Under the pieces are notes generated by a model, which was not told where the DNA came from, searched no databases, and saw only the letters and a program-made list of their open reading frames with translations. 64,000 bases of DNA, taken from NCBI RefSeq assembly GCF_016446285.1, contig NZ_CP054140.1, forward strand, positions 2,275,501 through 2,339,500, read 5' to 3'. The position numbers and the translations under genes were made by a program. Positions 1 to 7,907 of this stretch are shown here, piece after piece; the stretch's first letter is position 1, and every line of letters starts with the position of its first letter. The DNA comes from Desulfobulbus oligotrophicus. GTDB taxonomy: Bacteria > Desulfobacterota > Desulfobulbia > Desulfobulbales > Desulfobulbaceae.

Positions 1-1116
1 ATACTTGACCGAAGGTACGGTGAGGATCAGCGAAATATCAAACTCCCGTTCGAGTCGTTCCTGAACGACCTCCAGGTGAAGAAGGCCCAGAAATCCGCAG
101 CGGAATCCAAAGCCGAGCGCTGCTGAAGAGTCCTTTTGAAAGGTGAGTGCAGCATCGTTTAACTTCAACTTTTCCAGGGCATTGGCCAGGTCTTCGTACT
201 CATCGGTAGCTATCGGATACAGTGAGGAGAACACCACTTGCTGCACTTCCCGAAAACCCGGCAACGGGGCGGCACAGGGGCGATCTTTATGGGTAATGGT
301 GTCACCCGGTCGTGTATCGGACACAGTCTTGACACCGGCTACAAGATACCCGACTTCACCGGCTGACAGTTGTTGGCACGGTTCCCGACGCAGACGAAAA
401 ATGCCGAGCTCTTCTATGCGGTATTCAGCTCCATTGGACATGAAAAGAATATGATCTCCGGTGCGGACCGTCCCGTTCATGATGCGCACAGAGATGATCG
501 TGCCTCTGTACGGGTCATAGTTGGCATCAAAAATAAGGGCTTCAAGGGGGTTGTCCGGATCTCCCTGCGGTGGTGGTAACAACCGGATTATCGCGTTCAG
601 CAGTTCCGGGACACCCTGGCCGGTTTTGGCGGAACACTTCTGTATTGTTTCGCCTGCCAATCCCAGATCTTCTTCAATTTGGCCGGCTATCTTTTCAGGT
701 TCAGCTGCAGGCAGGTCGATTTTGTTGATGACAGGGATGATTTCGAGGTCGTTCTCCATGGCGAGAAACAGGTTTGCCAGTGTTTGTGCTTCAATTCCCT
801 GGGAGGCATCTATTAAGAGCAGGGCGCCTTCGCAGGAGGCAAGGGCACGAGAAACTTCATAACTGAAATCAACATGACCAGGGGTGTCAACGAGATTGAG
901 CGTGTAGGTGTTGCCGTCGTCGGCCTGGAAAGGCAGACAGATGGTTTGGGATTTAATGGTGATACCCCTTTCCCGTTCAATATCCATGTTGTCAAGCATC
1001 TGATTTTTGAATTCACGGTCCGTGACGATCTTACACGTTTGAATCATACGGTCGGCAAGGGTTGACTTGCCATGGTCGATGTGAGCGATTATGCTGAAAT
1101 TTCTAATGTTTTTCAT
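1..1116 (-). CDS. lepA: Elongation factor 4 (LepA), 3' end cut by window edge
   Basis: This is a ribosome-associated GTPase of the translation-factor family that back-translocates or remodels stalled ribosomes. The minus-strand frame is open from an ATG at 1116 to the window edge (372 codons; the family is about 600). The start reads MKNIRNFSIIAHIDHGKST, which holds the P-loop (AHIDHGKST, residues 11-19). DTPGHVDFSYEV (G3) and NKIDL (G4) follow, then domain II, and the frame runs into the LepA-specific region (GFRCGFLGLLHLEV). The start matches the usual LepA N-terminus. The gene is divergent from rpoH across about 200 bp. The missing part is the C-terminal tail domain. Identification is very secure. 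Confidence 0.96.
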   Translation of the reverse strand, partial: MKNIRNFSIIAHIDHGKSTLADRMIQTCKIVTDREFKNQMLDNMDIERERGITIKSQTICLPFQADDGNTYTLNLVDTPGHVDFSYEVSRALASCEGALLLIDASQGIEAQTLANLFLAMENDLEIIPVINKIDLPAAEPEKIAGQIEEDLGLAGETIQKCSAKTGQGVPELLNAIIRLLPPPQGDPDNPLEALIFDANYDPYRGTIISVRIMNGTVRTGDHILFMSNGAEYRIEELGIFRLRREPCQQLSAGEVGYLVAGVKTVSDTRPGDTITHKDRPCAAPLPGFREVQQVVFSSLYPIATDEYEDLANALEKLKLNDAALTFQKDSSAALGFGFRCGFLGLLHLEVVQERLEREFDISLILTVPSVKY

Positions 1117-1259
1117 ACTGTATATAAAAGGGATAGAGAAAAGGGAAAACTCGACAGGAAGAGGGTAGCTTACCACGAAATGGTGAAAAAAAACCACATC
1201 AGACAAATGCTGATATATTCAAGTGTTTTTTTTTTTATAATCGAGTAGTGTTCCTGTGA

Positions 1260-1300
1260 AAACCCTGCCTGTGAGATGACCCTCCTCGCAGGGTTGTGTT
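1260..1300 (+). promoter_or_regulatory. Hairpin in the rpoH leader
   Basis: AACCCTGC at 1261-1268 is a perfect inverted repeat of GCAGGGTT at 1288-1295 with a 19-nt loop. It lies 28 bases ahead of the preferred rpoH ATG (1324). An alternative in-frame ATG (1276) sits in the loop. A run of T precedes a TATAAT at 1236-1241 that could be a -10 box, although no good -35 is visible. Neither ATG has a clear Shine-Dalgarno sequence. A role in translational or attenuation control of rpoH is inference. Confidence 0.4.
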
Positions 1301-1323
1301 TTCCAACGATATACCAGAATTTC

Positions 1324-2310
1324 ATGACAAAACAGAGAGAAATCGACAAACTGGAGCAGAGCAGACAACCACAGCGCGCCTTGATGTTGACCAGTCAGGA
1401 CGACAATCTTCCTGCGGTCAGTAATCCCGCTTTGCACCGTTATCTTCAGGAGATCAGCCAGTATGAGCTGCTGAGCCGTGAAGAGACTGAAGAACTCGCC
1501 ATCCGTTTTCAGGATACCGGCGACCCGGACGCGGCATACCGTTTGGTGTCCTCCAATCTTCGTTTAGTAGTGAAGGTTGCCATGGATTTCCAGAAGTACT
1601 GGATGCAAAATTTTATGGATCTGGTTCAGGAAGGTAATGTCGGGTTAGTCCAGGCAACCAAAAAATTTGATCCGTACCGTGGTGTTAAATTTTCTTACTA
1701 TGCAGCGTATTGGATTCGTGCCTATATCCTCAAATTCATTATGGACAACTGGAGACTGGTCAAAATAGGCACGACCCAGGCCCAGCGTAAGTTGTTTTTC
1801 AGTCTGAACAAAGAAAAAAAACTTCTTGAATCCCAGGGGTTCAAACCTGAAGTCAAATTACTGGCAGAACGTTTGAACGTCAAGGAAAGTGAAGTCATTG
1901 AAATGAGTCAACGCCTGGAAAACTGGGATGTTTCTCTGGAAGCGCCGGTGCGTAGCGACTCTGAGGATGAGCAGAAAAGCTTTTTACCCCATGACGGGCC
2001 TGGTGTGGAAGAGGTTGTGGCAAGTCAGCAAATCCGTGACCGACTGACATCAATCCTTGCTCAGCTGAGCACCCGGCTCAATGACAAGGAACAGATGATT
2101 CTGAACACCAGACTGTTGAGCGATGATCCCAAAACTCTGCAAACCATTGCCGACGAATTTAATATTTCACGCGAACGAGTTCGTCAGATTGAAGCGAATC
2201 TGCTGAAAAAACTGCGCAAACAACTTGAAAAAGAAATGCCCGATATTCAGGACTTCCTAGACGGAGACGGTGTGATACTCGCCGCTGGTCCTGATACCTC
2301 ATCATCCTGA
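1324..2310 (+). CDS. rpoH: Alternative sigma factor RpoH-like (sigma-32 class)
   Basis: This is a sigma-70-family factor that directs RNA polymerase to heat-shock type promoters. From ATG 1324 it is 328 residues, somewhat longer than E. coli RpoH (284). It has region 1.2 (LHRYLQEISQYELLSREE), region 2 (RLVVKVAMDFQK, DLVQEGNVGLVQATKKFDPYRG, YYAAYWIRAYILKF), and a Q-R-K-L-F-F segment like the RpoH box. Region 4 carries the helix-turn-helix ending (NISRERVRQIEANLLKKL). An upstream ATG at 1276 would add 16 residues, but that segment is not RpoH-like and overlaps a leader hairpin. It is the first gene of a plus-strand set with the aminotransferase and greA. Two hsp20 genes at 28.3-29.1 kb are possible targets. 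Confidence 0.88.
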   Translation: MTKQREIDKLEQSRQPQRALMLTSQDDNLPAVSNPALHRYLQEISQYELLSREETEELAIRFQDTGDPDAAYRLVSSNLRLVVKVAMDFQKYWMQNFMDLVQEGNVGLVQATKKFDPYRGVKFSYYAAYWIRAYILKFIMDNWRLVKIGTTQAQRKLFFSLNKEKKLLESQGFKPEVKLLAERLNVKESEVIEMSQRLENWDVSLEAPVRSDSEDEQKSFLPHDGPGVEEVVASQQIRDRLTSILAQLSTRLNDKEQMILNTRLLSDDPKTLQTIADEFNISRERVRQIEANLLKKLRKQLEKEMPDIQDFLDGDGVILAAGPDTSSS

Positions 2311-2360
2311 CCACTTTAGTTTTTCTACCCTTTTCCTCCTATTCCATGAGTGCTTAACGA

Positions 2361-3548
2361 ATGAATGTACCTTTGCTTGATTTGAAACCGCAACTGGCGG
2401 CCTTGCGCCCTCAGATCATGGAAGCTGTGACCCGGATCATTGATTCCACTGGTTACATACTCGGTCCGGAAGTTGTCGAATTTGAACAGAAGATTGCACG
2501 TTACTGCGGAACGGATGAGGCGATCGGTGTCAGTTCCGGTACGGATGCTCTGCTGGCGGCCCTGATGTCACTCGATATAGGGCCGGGCGACCTTGTTCTC
2601 ACCACCCCTTATACGTTCTTTGCGACCATGGGCACGGTTCTTCGGGTGGGAGCAAAACCATTATTTGTCGATATTGAGCCGAGGAGCTTCAACATCGACC
2701 CTGAGGCCATTGAGCAGGCACTTGCTGCAGATCGCAGCTCCGGTTGTCATGTTAAAGCGATCATGCCTGTCCATCTCTACGGTCAGTGTGCCGACATGCA
2801 GCGCATCGGCGCTCTTGCAGAAAAATATGAGATACCGGTTATTGAAGACGCTGCACAGGCAATAGGTGCCGAGTATCCATTTGCAGACAGTGGAAAAACT
2901 GTCTGGAAACGTGCCGGATCTCTTGGACTTTGTGGTTGTTTCTCCTTTTTTCCGAGTAAAAACCTCGGCGGTATAGGCGATGGTGGCATGATTACCACCT
3001 CAGACTCCGTGTTTGCCGATACTGTTCGCTCCAATCGTAACCATGGTGCTGAGCCAAAGTACTATCATTCCCGGGTCGGTGGCAACTTTCGTCTCGATCC
3101 AATTCAGGCTGCTGTTCTCAGCGTTAAGCTGGAGTATCTTGAATCGTGGCATGCATGCCGCAGACGAAATGCAGCACTGTATCGTCAGTACTTTCAGCAG
3201 GCCGGGCTTATTGATAATCCGGTTACCTTGCCGGAGGCTGTTTATGCAGCATTTGCTGGAGCGGAACAACACAATCATCATGTGTACAACCAGTTTGTCA
3301 TTCTTGTTCCTGAAAGGGACAGTTTACGTGAATACCTGCAGCGCCATTCAATCGGAAGTGAAATTTATTATCCTTTAAGCCTGCATCAACAAGAATGTCT
3401 TCGTGCAAAGGAGTATCAACAGGCCTCCTATCCGATTGCAGAACATGCTGCAGCCCATTCTTTAGCTCTGCCGATTTTCCCTGAGCTCACCCCTGAACAA
3501 CTTGCGTACGTTGTTGAAATTATAGAGCAGTTTTACCGAACTCGATAG
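2361..3548 (+). CDS. DegT/DnrJ/EryC1/StrS family sugar aminotransferase
   Basis: This is a PLP-dependent enzyme that aminates keto-sugar nucleotides for surface polysaccharides. It is 395 residues, full length for the family. It opens with the typical MNVPLLDLKPQL. The ring-stacking and aspartate segment is EDAAQAIGA (D163), and the Schiff-base lysine is K200 in FSFFPSKNLGGIGDGGM. The family contains ArnB/WecE/PglE-like enzymes, and the substrate cannot be read from sequence. It starts 50 bp after rpoH and is followed by a strong terminator hairpin. No other nucleotide-sugar genes adjoin it, so its pathway is open; galU lies far away at 60.6 kb. Confidence 0.88.
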   Translation: MNVPLLDLKPQLAALRPQIMEAVTRIIDSTGYILGPEVVEFEQKIARYCGTDEAIGVSSGTDALLAALMSLDIGPGDLVLTTPYTFFATMGTVLRVGAKPLFVDIEPRSFNIDPEAIEQALAADRSSGCHVKAIMPVHLYGQCADMQRIGALAEKYEIPVIEDAAQAIGAEYPFADSGKTVWKRAGSLGLCGCFSFFPSKNLGGIGDGGMITTSDSVFADTVRSNRNHGAEPKYYHSRVGGNFRLDPIQAAVLSVKLEYLESWHACRRRNAALYRQYFQQAGLIDNPVTLPEAVYAAFAGAEQHNHHVYNQFVILVPERDSLREYLQRHSIGSEIYYPLSLHQQECLRAKEYQQASYPIAEHAAAHSLALPIFPELTPEQLAYVVEIIEQFYRTR

Positions 3549-3599
3549 ATGTTGATTTGTTGAGGCCTTCAGTACATTGAATCGGCCTGGATGCAATCG

Positions 3600-3636
3600 C
3601 CGCCTGAAGGCTGATATGGCCATGGGCGGTTTTTTA
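3600..3636 (+). terminator. Rho-independent terminator after the aminotransferase
   Basis: CCGCC (3600-3604) pairs with GGCGG (3625-3629). An inner GGC/GCC stem adds stability, and six T residues follow directly (3630-3635). It stands between the aminotransferase stop and the greA ribosome-binding site, so it could also act as an attenuator for greA. Confidence 0.75.
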
Positions 3637-3678
3637 TGGAATATTTTAAGTTGAATAATGTTTGCAGGAGGAAAGAGC

Positions 3679-4164
3679 ATGGTGGAACGTGTCCCGATGT
3701 CTGTAACGGGAAATCTACAGCTTCGTGACGAGCTGGAGCGCCTTGAACGTGTTGAGCGACCCGAAATTGTTAAAGCGATTGAGGTGGCACGGGCACATGG
3801 TGATCTCAGTGAGAACGCCGAATATCATGCGGCAAAAGAACGCCAAAGTCTGGTCGAGGGAAGAATTCTCGAACTGAAGGACAAGCTGGGGCGAGCAGAA
3901 GTTATTGACTGTTCAAAAGTCTCCATTCATCGTGCCGTGTTTGGCACCGTGGTTGTTCTGATGGATCTGACGACTGAAGTTGAGGTAACGTATCAGCTTT
4001 TAGGGCCGGAAGAATCAGATGTAAAAAAAGGATCTATTTCAGTCTTTTCACCCCTGGGGCAGGCCTTGTTGGGTAAGGAAGTCGGTGATGAAGTGATAAC
4101 CAAGGCACCAAAGGGAAGCAGAGCGTATGAAATTATAACTATAACTGCTTCGTCAATACGGTAG
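3679..4164 (+). CDS. greA: Transcription elongation factor GreA
   Basis: GreA rescues backtracked RNA polymerase by stimulating cleavage of the nascent RNA 3' end. The start at 3679 is chosen because AGGAGG (3665-3670) lies 8 bases upstream; an ATG at 3658 would swallow that site. The protein is 161 residues, normal for GreA. The N-terminal coiled coil has the GreA pattern (LERVERPEIVKAIEVARAHGDLSENAEYHAAKERQ) with the acidic tip DLSENAEY. The C-terminal FKBP-like domain ends in LLGKEVGDEV. Convergent with the TetR gene. Confidence 0.95.
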   Translation: MVERVPMSVTGNLQLRDELERLERVERPEIVKAIEVARAHGDLSENAEYHAAKERQSLVEGRILELKDKLGRAEVIDCSKVSIHRAVFGTVVVLMDLTTEVEVTYQLLGPEESDVKKGSISVFSPLGQALLGKEVGDEVITKAPKGSRAYEIITITASSIR

Positions 4165-4268
4165 AAGCTTGCGGCTTTTGTTCAGGATGCAGCAGCGGGT
4201 AGGGATAAGCAGAAAGGGGAGGTGTCTGAAGGGAGCAATTGTGCAAAGAGAAACACAGTACACGGTGC

Positions 4269-4847
4269 TCAGGCAAGTAATCCTGTCTGCATTATATTGG
4301 AAATCTGCGAACTGATCTCTTCAATGCTGTACTGAGAAGAGACTTCTGTGTAAAAAATGGATATCTCATCCAGTGCGCCGAAAATAAGTTGCCGGGCTAT
4401 TTCCGGTCTGATATCACTGCGGAAAACCCCGGTCTCCTGACCAAGTGTAATAATAGAGCTGATGATGTTGAGATATTCATTGAATTTATTCTTGCGATAT
4501 TCTTTGACCAGTTTGCTGGTCTGTCGCAGTTCAACATGGATAACTTCAGCAAGATAGCGATTTTTTTTCATCTCCTCGAGATGAAGCATAACAAAGAGTG
4601 TTAACTTCTTCTGAGGATCGCTTTCCTTTTCAAGGAGCTGACCGATATGTTCTATCAGTTTGCCGACCTCTTGCTCGAAAACGGAAAGAAGAATGTCAAA
4701 CTTATTGTTAAAATAGAGATAAATAGTGCCGTCCGCCACCTTGGCTTCCTTGGCAACGTCAGAGATTCTGGCGTTAAAAAAACCTTTTTTCGCAAAAACC
4801 TTTGTGGCAGCTCGTATTATCTTGCGATGTTTATCTGCAGATTTCAT
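4269..4847 (-). CDS. TetR-family regulator, probably FadR/YsiA type (fatty-acid degradation)
   Basis: This is a one-component repressor of 192 residues from ATG 4847; a TTG at 4859 is the alternative. The N-terminal helix-turn-helix reads IIRAATKVFAKKGFFNARISDVAKEAKVADGTIYLYFNNK, split here only by natural order, and is typical of TetR. The C-terminal ligand domain resembles FadR-type proteins (FGALDEISIFYTE near the end). The divergent upstream region carries a palindrome closely like the Bacillus FadR box, so control by acyl-CoA and autoregulation are inferred. No beta-oxidation genes are in the window. No Shine-Dalgarno is obvious at either start. Confidence 0.82.
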   Translation of the reverse strand: MKSADKHRKIIRAATKVFAKKGFFNARISDVAKEAKVADGTIYLYFNNKFDILLSVFEQEVGKLIEHIGQLLEKESDPQKKLTLFVMLHLEEMKKNRYLAEVIHVELRQTSKLVKEYRKNKFNEYLNIISSIITLGQETGVFRSDIRPEIARQLIFGALDEISIFYTEVSSQYSIEEISSQISNIMQTGLLA

Positions 4848-4882
4848 TTTATATGTCAAAACACACGGTTACTGTGAAAAAT

Positions 4883-4898
4883 GAATGAATCCTCATTC
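4883..4898. promoter_or_regulatory. FadR-like operator upstream of the TetR gene
   Basis: GAATGA-ATCC-TCATTC is a perfect 6+4+6 palindrome 36 bases upstream of the regulator start; with flanks it reads TGAATGA-N4-TCATTCT. The known Bacillus FadR (TetR family) box is TGAATGA-N4-TCATTCA. On the minus strand a TTGACA (plus-strand 4925-4930) with TACGTT 18 bases further on could be the promoter. This places the operator just downstream of the transcription start. Confidence 0.6.
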
Positions 4899-5066
4899 TG
4901 AACGTACCAGCTTGAACGATGAATTGTCAAGAAAAATGCCCCTGTACATTGCATGATATACTTGGAAAAATGTGCAAAATTGAGCATTATTCGCGTCGTT
5001 GATATGACGACTCGATCTTAAGGGGCAGGATGTCGCGGATGTTTAACAAAGGAGGAGGGGGGTGAG

Positions 5067-6839
5067 ATGAAAGTTTTGGTGATTGGTGGCGGTGGCCGTG
5101 AACATACACTTGTCTGGAAACTGCGGCAGTCCTCACAGGTCGATGCCATCTACTGTGCGCCGGGAAATGCAGGGATCAAAACCATGGCGCAGTGTATAGA
5201 TATCTCTGCAGGCGATATTGAAGCATTGCTTGCCTTTGCTCTTCAGGAGAAAATTGATCTTACTGTTGTCGGGCCGGAGGAGCCGTTGACAAAGGGGGTT
5301 GTTGATCTTTTTGAAAAGAATGGCTTACGCATTTTTGGACCTGACAGTAAAGGTGCTCTACTTGAAGGCAGCAAGGTTTTTTCCAAGAATTTTCTCAAAA
5401 AATATACTATTCCCAGTGCTCGTTTTGCATCTTTTACAAAACGAGGGGCTGCAAAAAAATATATCGCCTCGATCGGTGCCCCCTGTGTTGTCAAAGCAGA
5501 CGGCCTTGCTGCAGGAAAAGGGGTTATTGTTGCGCAGACAGTTGCAGAAGCTGAGCAGGCTGTTGACTTGATCATGAAGGACAAGGCCTTTGGTGCTGCC
5601 GGAAATGAGGTGGTGATCGAAGAGTTTCTCACCGGTGAAGAGGCATCGTTCATTGCTTTCACAGACGGCAAAACTGTGCTCCCTCTCCCGACCTCGCAAG
5701 ATCACAAGGCCATATATGATGGAGATCAGGGGCCCAATACCGGTGGAATGGGAGCATATTCACCAGCACCGGTCATGACCGATACGTTAATTAATCGTGT
5801 CATGGAAGAGGTGATGCTGCCTACTGTGCGCGGTATGGCAGCTGAAGGTCGACCGTATAAAGGTATGCTTTATGCCGGTCTGATGATCAAAGGTGATCAG
5901 TTCAGTGTACTTGAGTTTAACTGTCGTTTTGGAGACCCTGAGTGTCAGCCTCTGTTAATGCGTCTGCATACAGATCTTGTTGATATCCTGAATGCGTGCA
6001 TTGATGGGACTCTTGATAAGGTGGAACTTGTTATCGATCCTCGTCCTACGGTTTGTGTGGTTATGGCCTCTGGCGGATACCCCGGCAAATATACGGTTGG
6101 TCGTGTGATTACAGGCTTACAAAAGGCTGCAAAAATTGACGGAGTTGAAATTTTTCATGCCGGAACTGCAGAGAAAGCGCGGAAAATTGTGACGAACGGC
6201 GGTCGGGTTTTAGGTGTAACCGCAATAGGGGAGACGATCCAAGAAGCCATAGATCGGGCCTATCTGGCTGTGAAAGAGATCGATTGGCAGGGATGCTATT
6301 ATCGGCACGATATAGGGTACCGGGCTTTAATGCGATCGGATAAATCGCTGCAACCGGTTGTCGGCATTGTTATGGGCAGTGACTCTGATTTACCGATTAT
6401 GCGGGCTGCTGCAGACTTTTTAACATCTGTTGGAGTGGAGTTTGAGATGCGTATCACCTCAGCTCATCGCACACCGGACGAGGCCTGCACCTATGCCCGA
6501 ACAGCAAAACAACGTGGTCTGCAACTCATTATCGCCGGTGCCGGTATGGCAGCCCACCTTGCCGGGGTACTTGCGGCGCATACCATCTTGCCGGTTATTG
6601 GTGTTCCCCTGGAAGCCTCTTCTTTAAATGGCCTTGACGCCCTGCTCTCAACAGTGCAAATGCCACCTGGAGTTCCTGTCGCCACGATGGGAATCGGTAA
6701 AGCCGGTGCCAAAAACGCTGCAGTTTTGGCAGTTCGTATCCTGGCCCTGCAAGATGAAGAGCTGCAAAGACAGTTGGAAAAATATGCACTGGACATGGCT
6801 GAAGAAGTAGCTGAGAAAAATAGAGCTCTATCCATGTGA
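5067..6839 (+). CDS. purD-purE: PurD-PurE fusion: GAR synthetase + N5-CAIR mutase
   Basis: The two purine-pathway enzymes lie in one 590-residue chain. Residues 1-423 are phosphoribosylamine-glycine ligase: MKVLVIGGGGREH, an ATP-grasp core with QGPNTGGMGAYSP near residues 221-233 and EFNCRFGDPECQ near 283-294, and the usual PurD ending YRHDIGYRAL. After a linker of about 6 residues, 430-590 is a class I PurE with GIVMGSDSD (433-441), SAHRTP (465-470) and the GAGMAAHLAGV loop. Class I PurE normally uses N5-CAIR from PurK; purK is not in the window. A GC-rich AGGAGG ribosome site precedes the ATG. The stop overlaps the next gene. Confidence 0.95.
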   Translation: MKVLVIGGGGREHTLVWKLRQSSQVDAIYCAPGNAGIKTMAQCIDISAGDIEALLAFALQEKIDLTVVGPEEPLTKGVVDLFEKNGLRIFGPDSKGALLEGSKVFSKNFLKKYTIPSARFASFTKRGAAKKYIASIGAPCVVKADGLAAGKGVIVAQTVAEAEQAVDLIMKDKAFGAAGNEVVIEEFLTGEEASFIAFTDGKTVLPLPTSQDHKAIYDGDQGPNTGGMGAYSPAPVMTDTLINRVMEEVMLPTVRGMAAEGRPYKGMLYAGLMIKGDQFSVLEFNCRFGDPECQPLLMRLHTDLVDILNACIDGTLDKVELVIDPRPTVCVVMASGGYPGKYTVGRVITGLQKAAKIDGVEIFHAGTAEKARKIVTNGGRVLGVTAIGETIQEAIDRAYLAVKEIDWQGCYYRHDIGYRALMRSDKSLQPVVGIVMGSDSDLPIMRAAADFLTSVGVEFEMRITSAHRTPDEACTYARTAKQRGLQLIIAGAGMAAHLAGVLAAHTILPVIGVPLEASSLNGLDALLSTVQMPPGVPVATMGIGKAGAKNAAVLAVRILALQDEELQRQLEKYALDMAEEVAEKNRALSM

Positions 6840-7498
6840 TCCGGCCTGTTACTGCAGATAATATAAGTGTGAGCCATGCTGCCCGTATTTTGCGGGCCGG
6901 AGGCGTGGTCGCTTTTCCAACGGAGACTTATTACGGTCTTGCTGCTGATCCGTTTAATCCCTCTGCTCTGGCGCGGTTGTTTCAAGTAAAGCAACGACCG
7001 CGCCAGTTGCCGATACTTGTTTTGGTGGAAAACAGCTCTCAACTGAAACTGTTCACCAGCACGGTACCTGTGATGTATCATCTTTTAATTGATACCTTCT
7101 GGCCTGGTCCTTTAACCCTCATTTTCCAGGCACTACCAACACTTCCAGATCAACTGACAGGGAAAACAGGGACTGTCGGTATACGTTATTCTCCCAATCC
7201 GACAGCTAATGCTTTAATTCAGGCGTTCAACAGCCCCATCACGGCGACGAGTGCAAACATCAGCGGTTTACCCGCTGCAACCTCGGCGGAAGAGATCTCG
7301 CAGATGTTTGTTGATGGCATTGATCTTATTTTGGACGGTGGTCCCACCCCCGGCGGGAGCGGGTCGACACTTGTTGGTCTTGACAAGGGCCGGCTAGTCT
7401 GCATTCGCAAGGGGCAAATTGATTTTGCTCGAATTAAGAGATGTGCTGACCGACTCTTTGAGTCATTGAGGGAATATTCTGGAGACGATTATGAGTAA
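6836..7498 (+). CDS. tsaC: Threonylcarbamoyl-AMP synthase (Sua5/YrdC/YwlC family)
   Basis: The enzyme makes L-threonylcarbamoyladenylate from threonine, bicarbonate and ATP for tRNA t6A37. It starts with GTG at 6836, overlapping the purDE stop in GTGA, which indicates coupled translation. It is 220 residues with a single YrdC domain: FPTETYYGLAADPFN near the N-terminus, KQRPRQLPILVLV, FWPGPLTLIF, and TSANISGLPAAT. It lacks the extra C-terminal Sua5 domain, so it is TsaC-sized with a short tail. Its partner in the pathway, tsaE, lies at 53 kb. Confidence 0.92.
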   Translation: MIRPVTADNISVSHAARILRAGGVVAFPTETYYGLAADPFNPSALARLFQVKQRPRQLPILVLVENSSQLKLFTSTVPVMYHLLIDTFWPGPLTLIFQALPTLPDQLTGKTGTVGIRYSPNPTANALIQAFNSPITATSANISGLPAATSAEEISQMFVDGIDLILDGGPTPGGSGSTLVGLDKGRLVCIRKGQIDFARIKRCADRLFESLREYSGDDYE

Positions 7499-7817
7499 TA
7501 ATCTGCAGTGGAATAAAACTTTTGCCTTAGAGCAAACAGCAGGTAATGAAGAGTTGCTGGAAGAGCTGCTGGTGCTGTTTAAGAACTCCGCAGCCGCCGA
7601 CTATATACTGTTACAAGAAGGGGTAAAGAAGAATAACCCCGAGGTCGTGATGCATGCGGCCCACAGTATAAAAGGAGCCGCCTCCAGTCTGGGGATAGAG
7701 GGTATCCGACAGCTAGCTCATGCTATGGAGATCGATAGCCGGAACAACTCCGTTGTTGTGGCACGGGATACATTACCTGCAATGGCGGAACTTATGACAC
7801 AACTGCAGGTTCTTTAA
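7491..7817 (+). CDS. Histidine phosphotransfer (HPt) domain protein
   Basis: This is a stand-alone HPt module of 108 residues that would pass phosphate between a hybrid sensor kinase and a response regulator in the cytoplasm. The phospho-acceptor is H58 in AAHSIKGAASSLG, the HPt signature, embedded in a predicted four-helix bundle. It overlaps the tsaC-like gene by 8 bases, so the two are co-transcribed and probably co-translated. No hybrid kinase or receiver is adjacent, so its partners are unknown. Confidence 0.88.
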   Translation: MSNNLQWNKTFALEQTAGNEELLEELLVLFKNSAAADYILLQEGVKKNNPEVVMHAAHSIKGAASSLGIEGIRQLAHAMEIDSRNNSVVVARDTLPAMAELMTQLQVL

Positions 7818-7829
7818 TCAATTCAGGCA

Positions 7830-7872
7830 CAAAAAACGGGCTAAGATTGCTGCTTTGAGCGGTCTCAGCCCG
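7830..7872 (-). terminator. Terminator of the rhodanese gene (minus strand)
   Basis: CGGGCT-A-AGA (7837-7846) pairs with TCT-C-AGCCCG (7863-7872) with one mismatch. On the minus strand the stem is followed by six or more T (plus-strand A run ending at 7836). It sits in the convergent gap between the HPt gene and the rhodanese gene and may stop both. Confidence 0.7.
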
Positions 7873-7907
7873 GAGGCTTATGTGACAGTGAACATGTAAG
7901 TTCAAGG

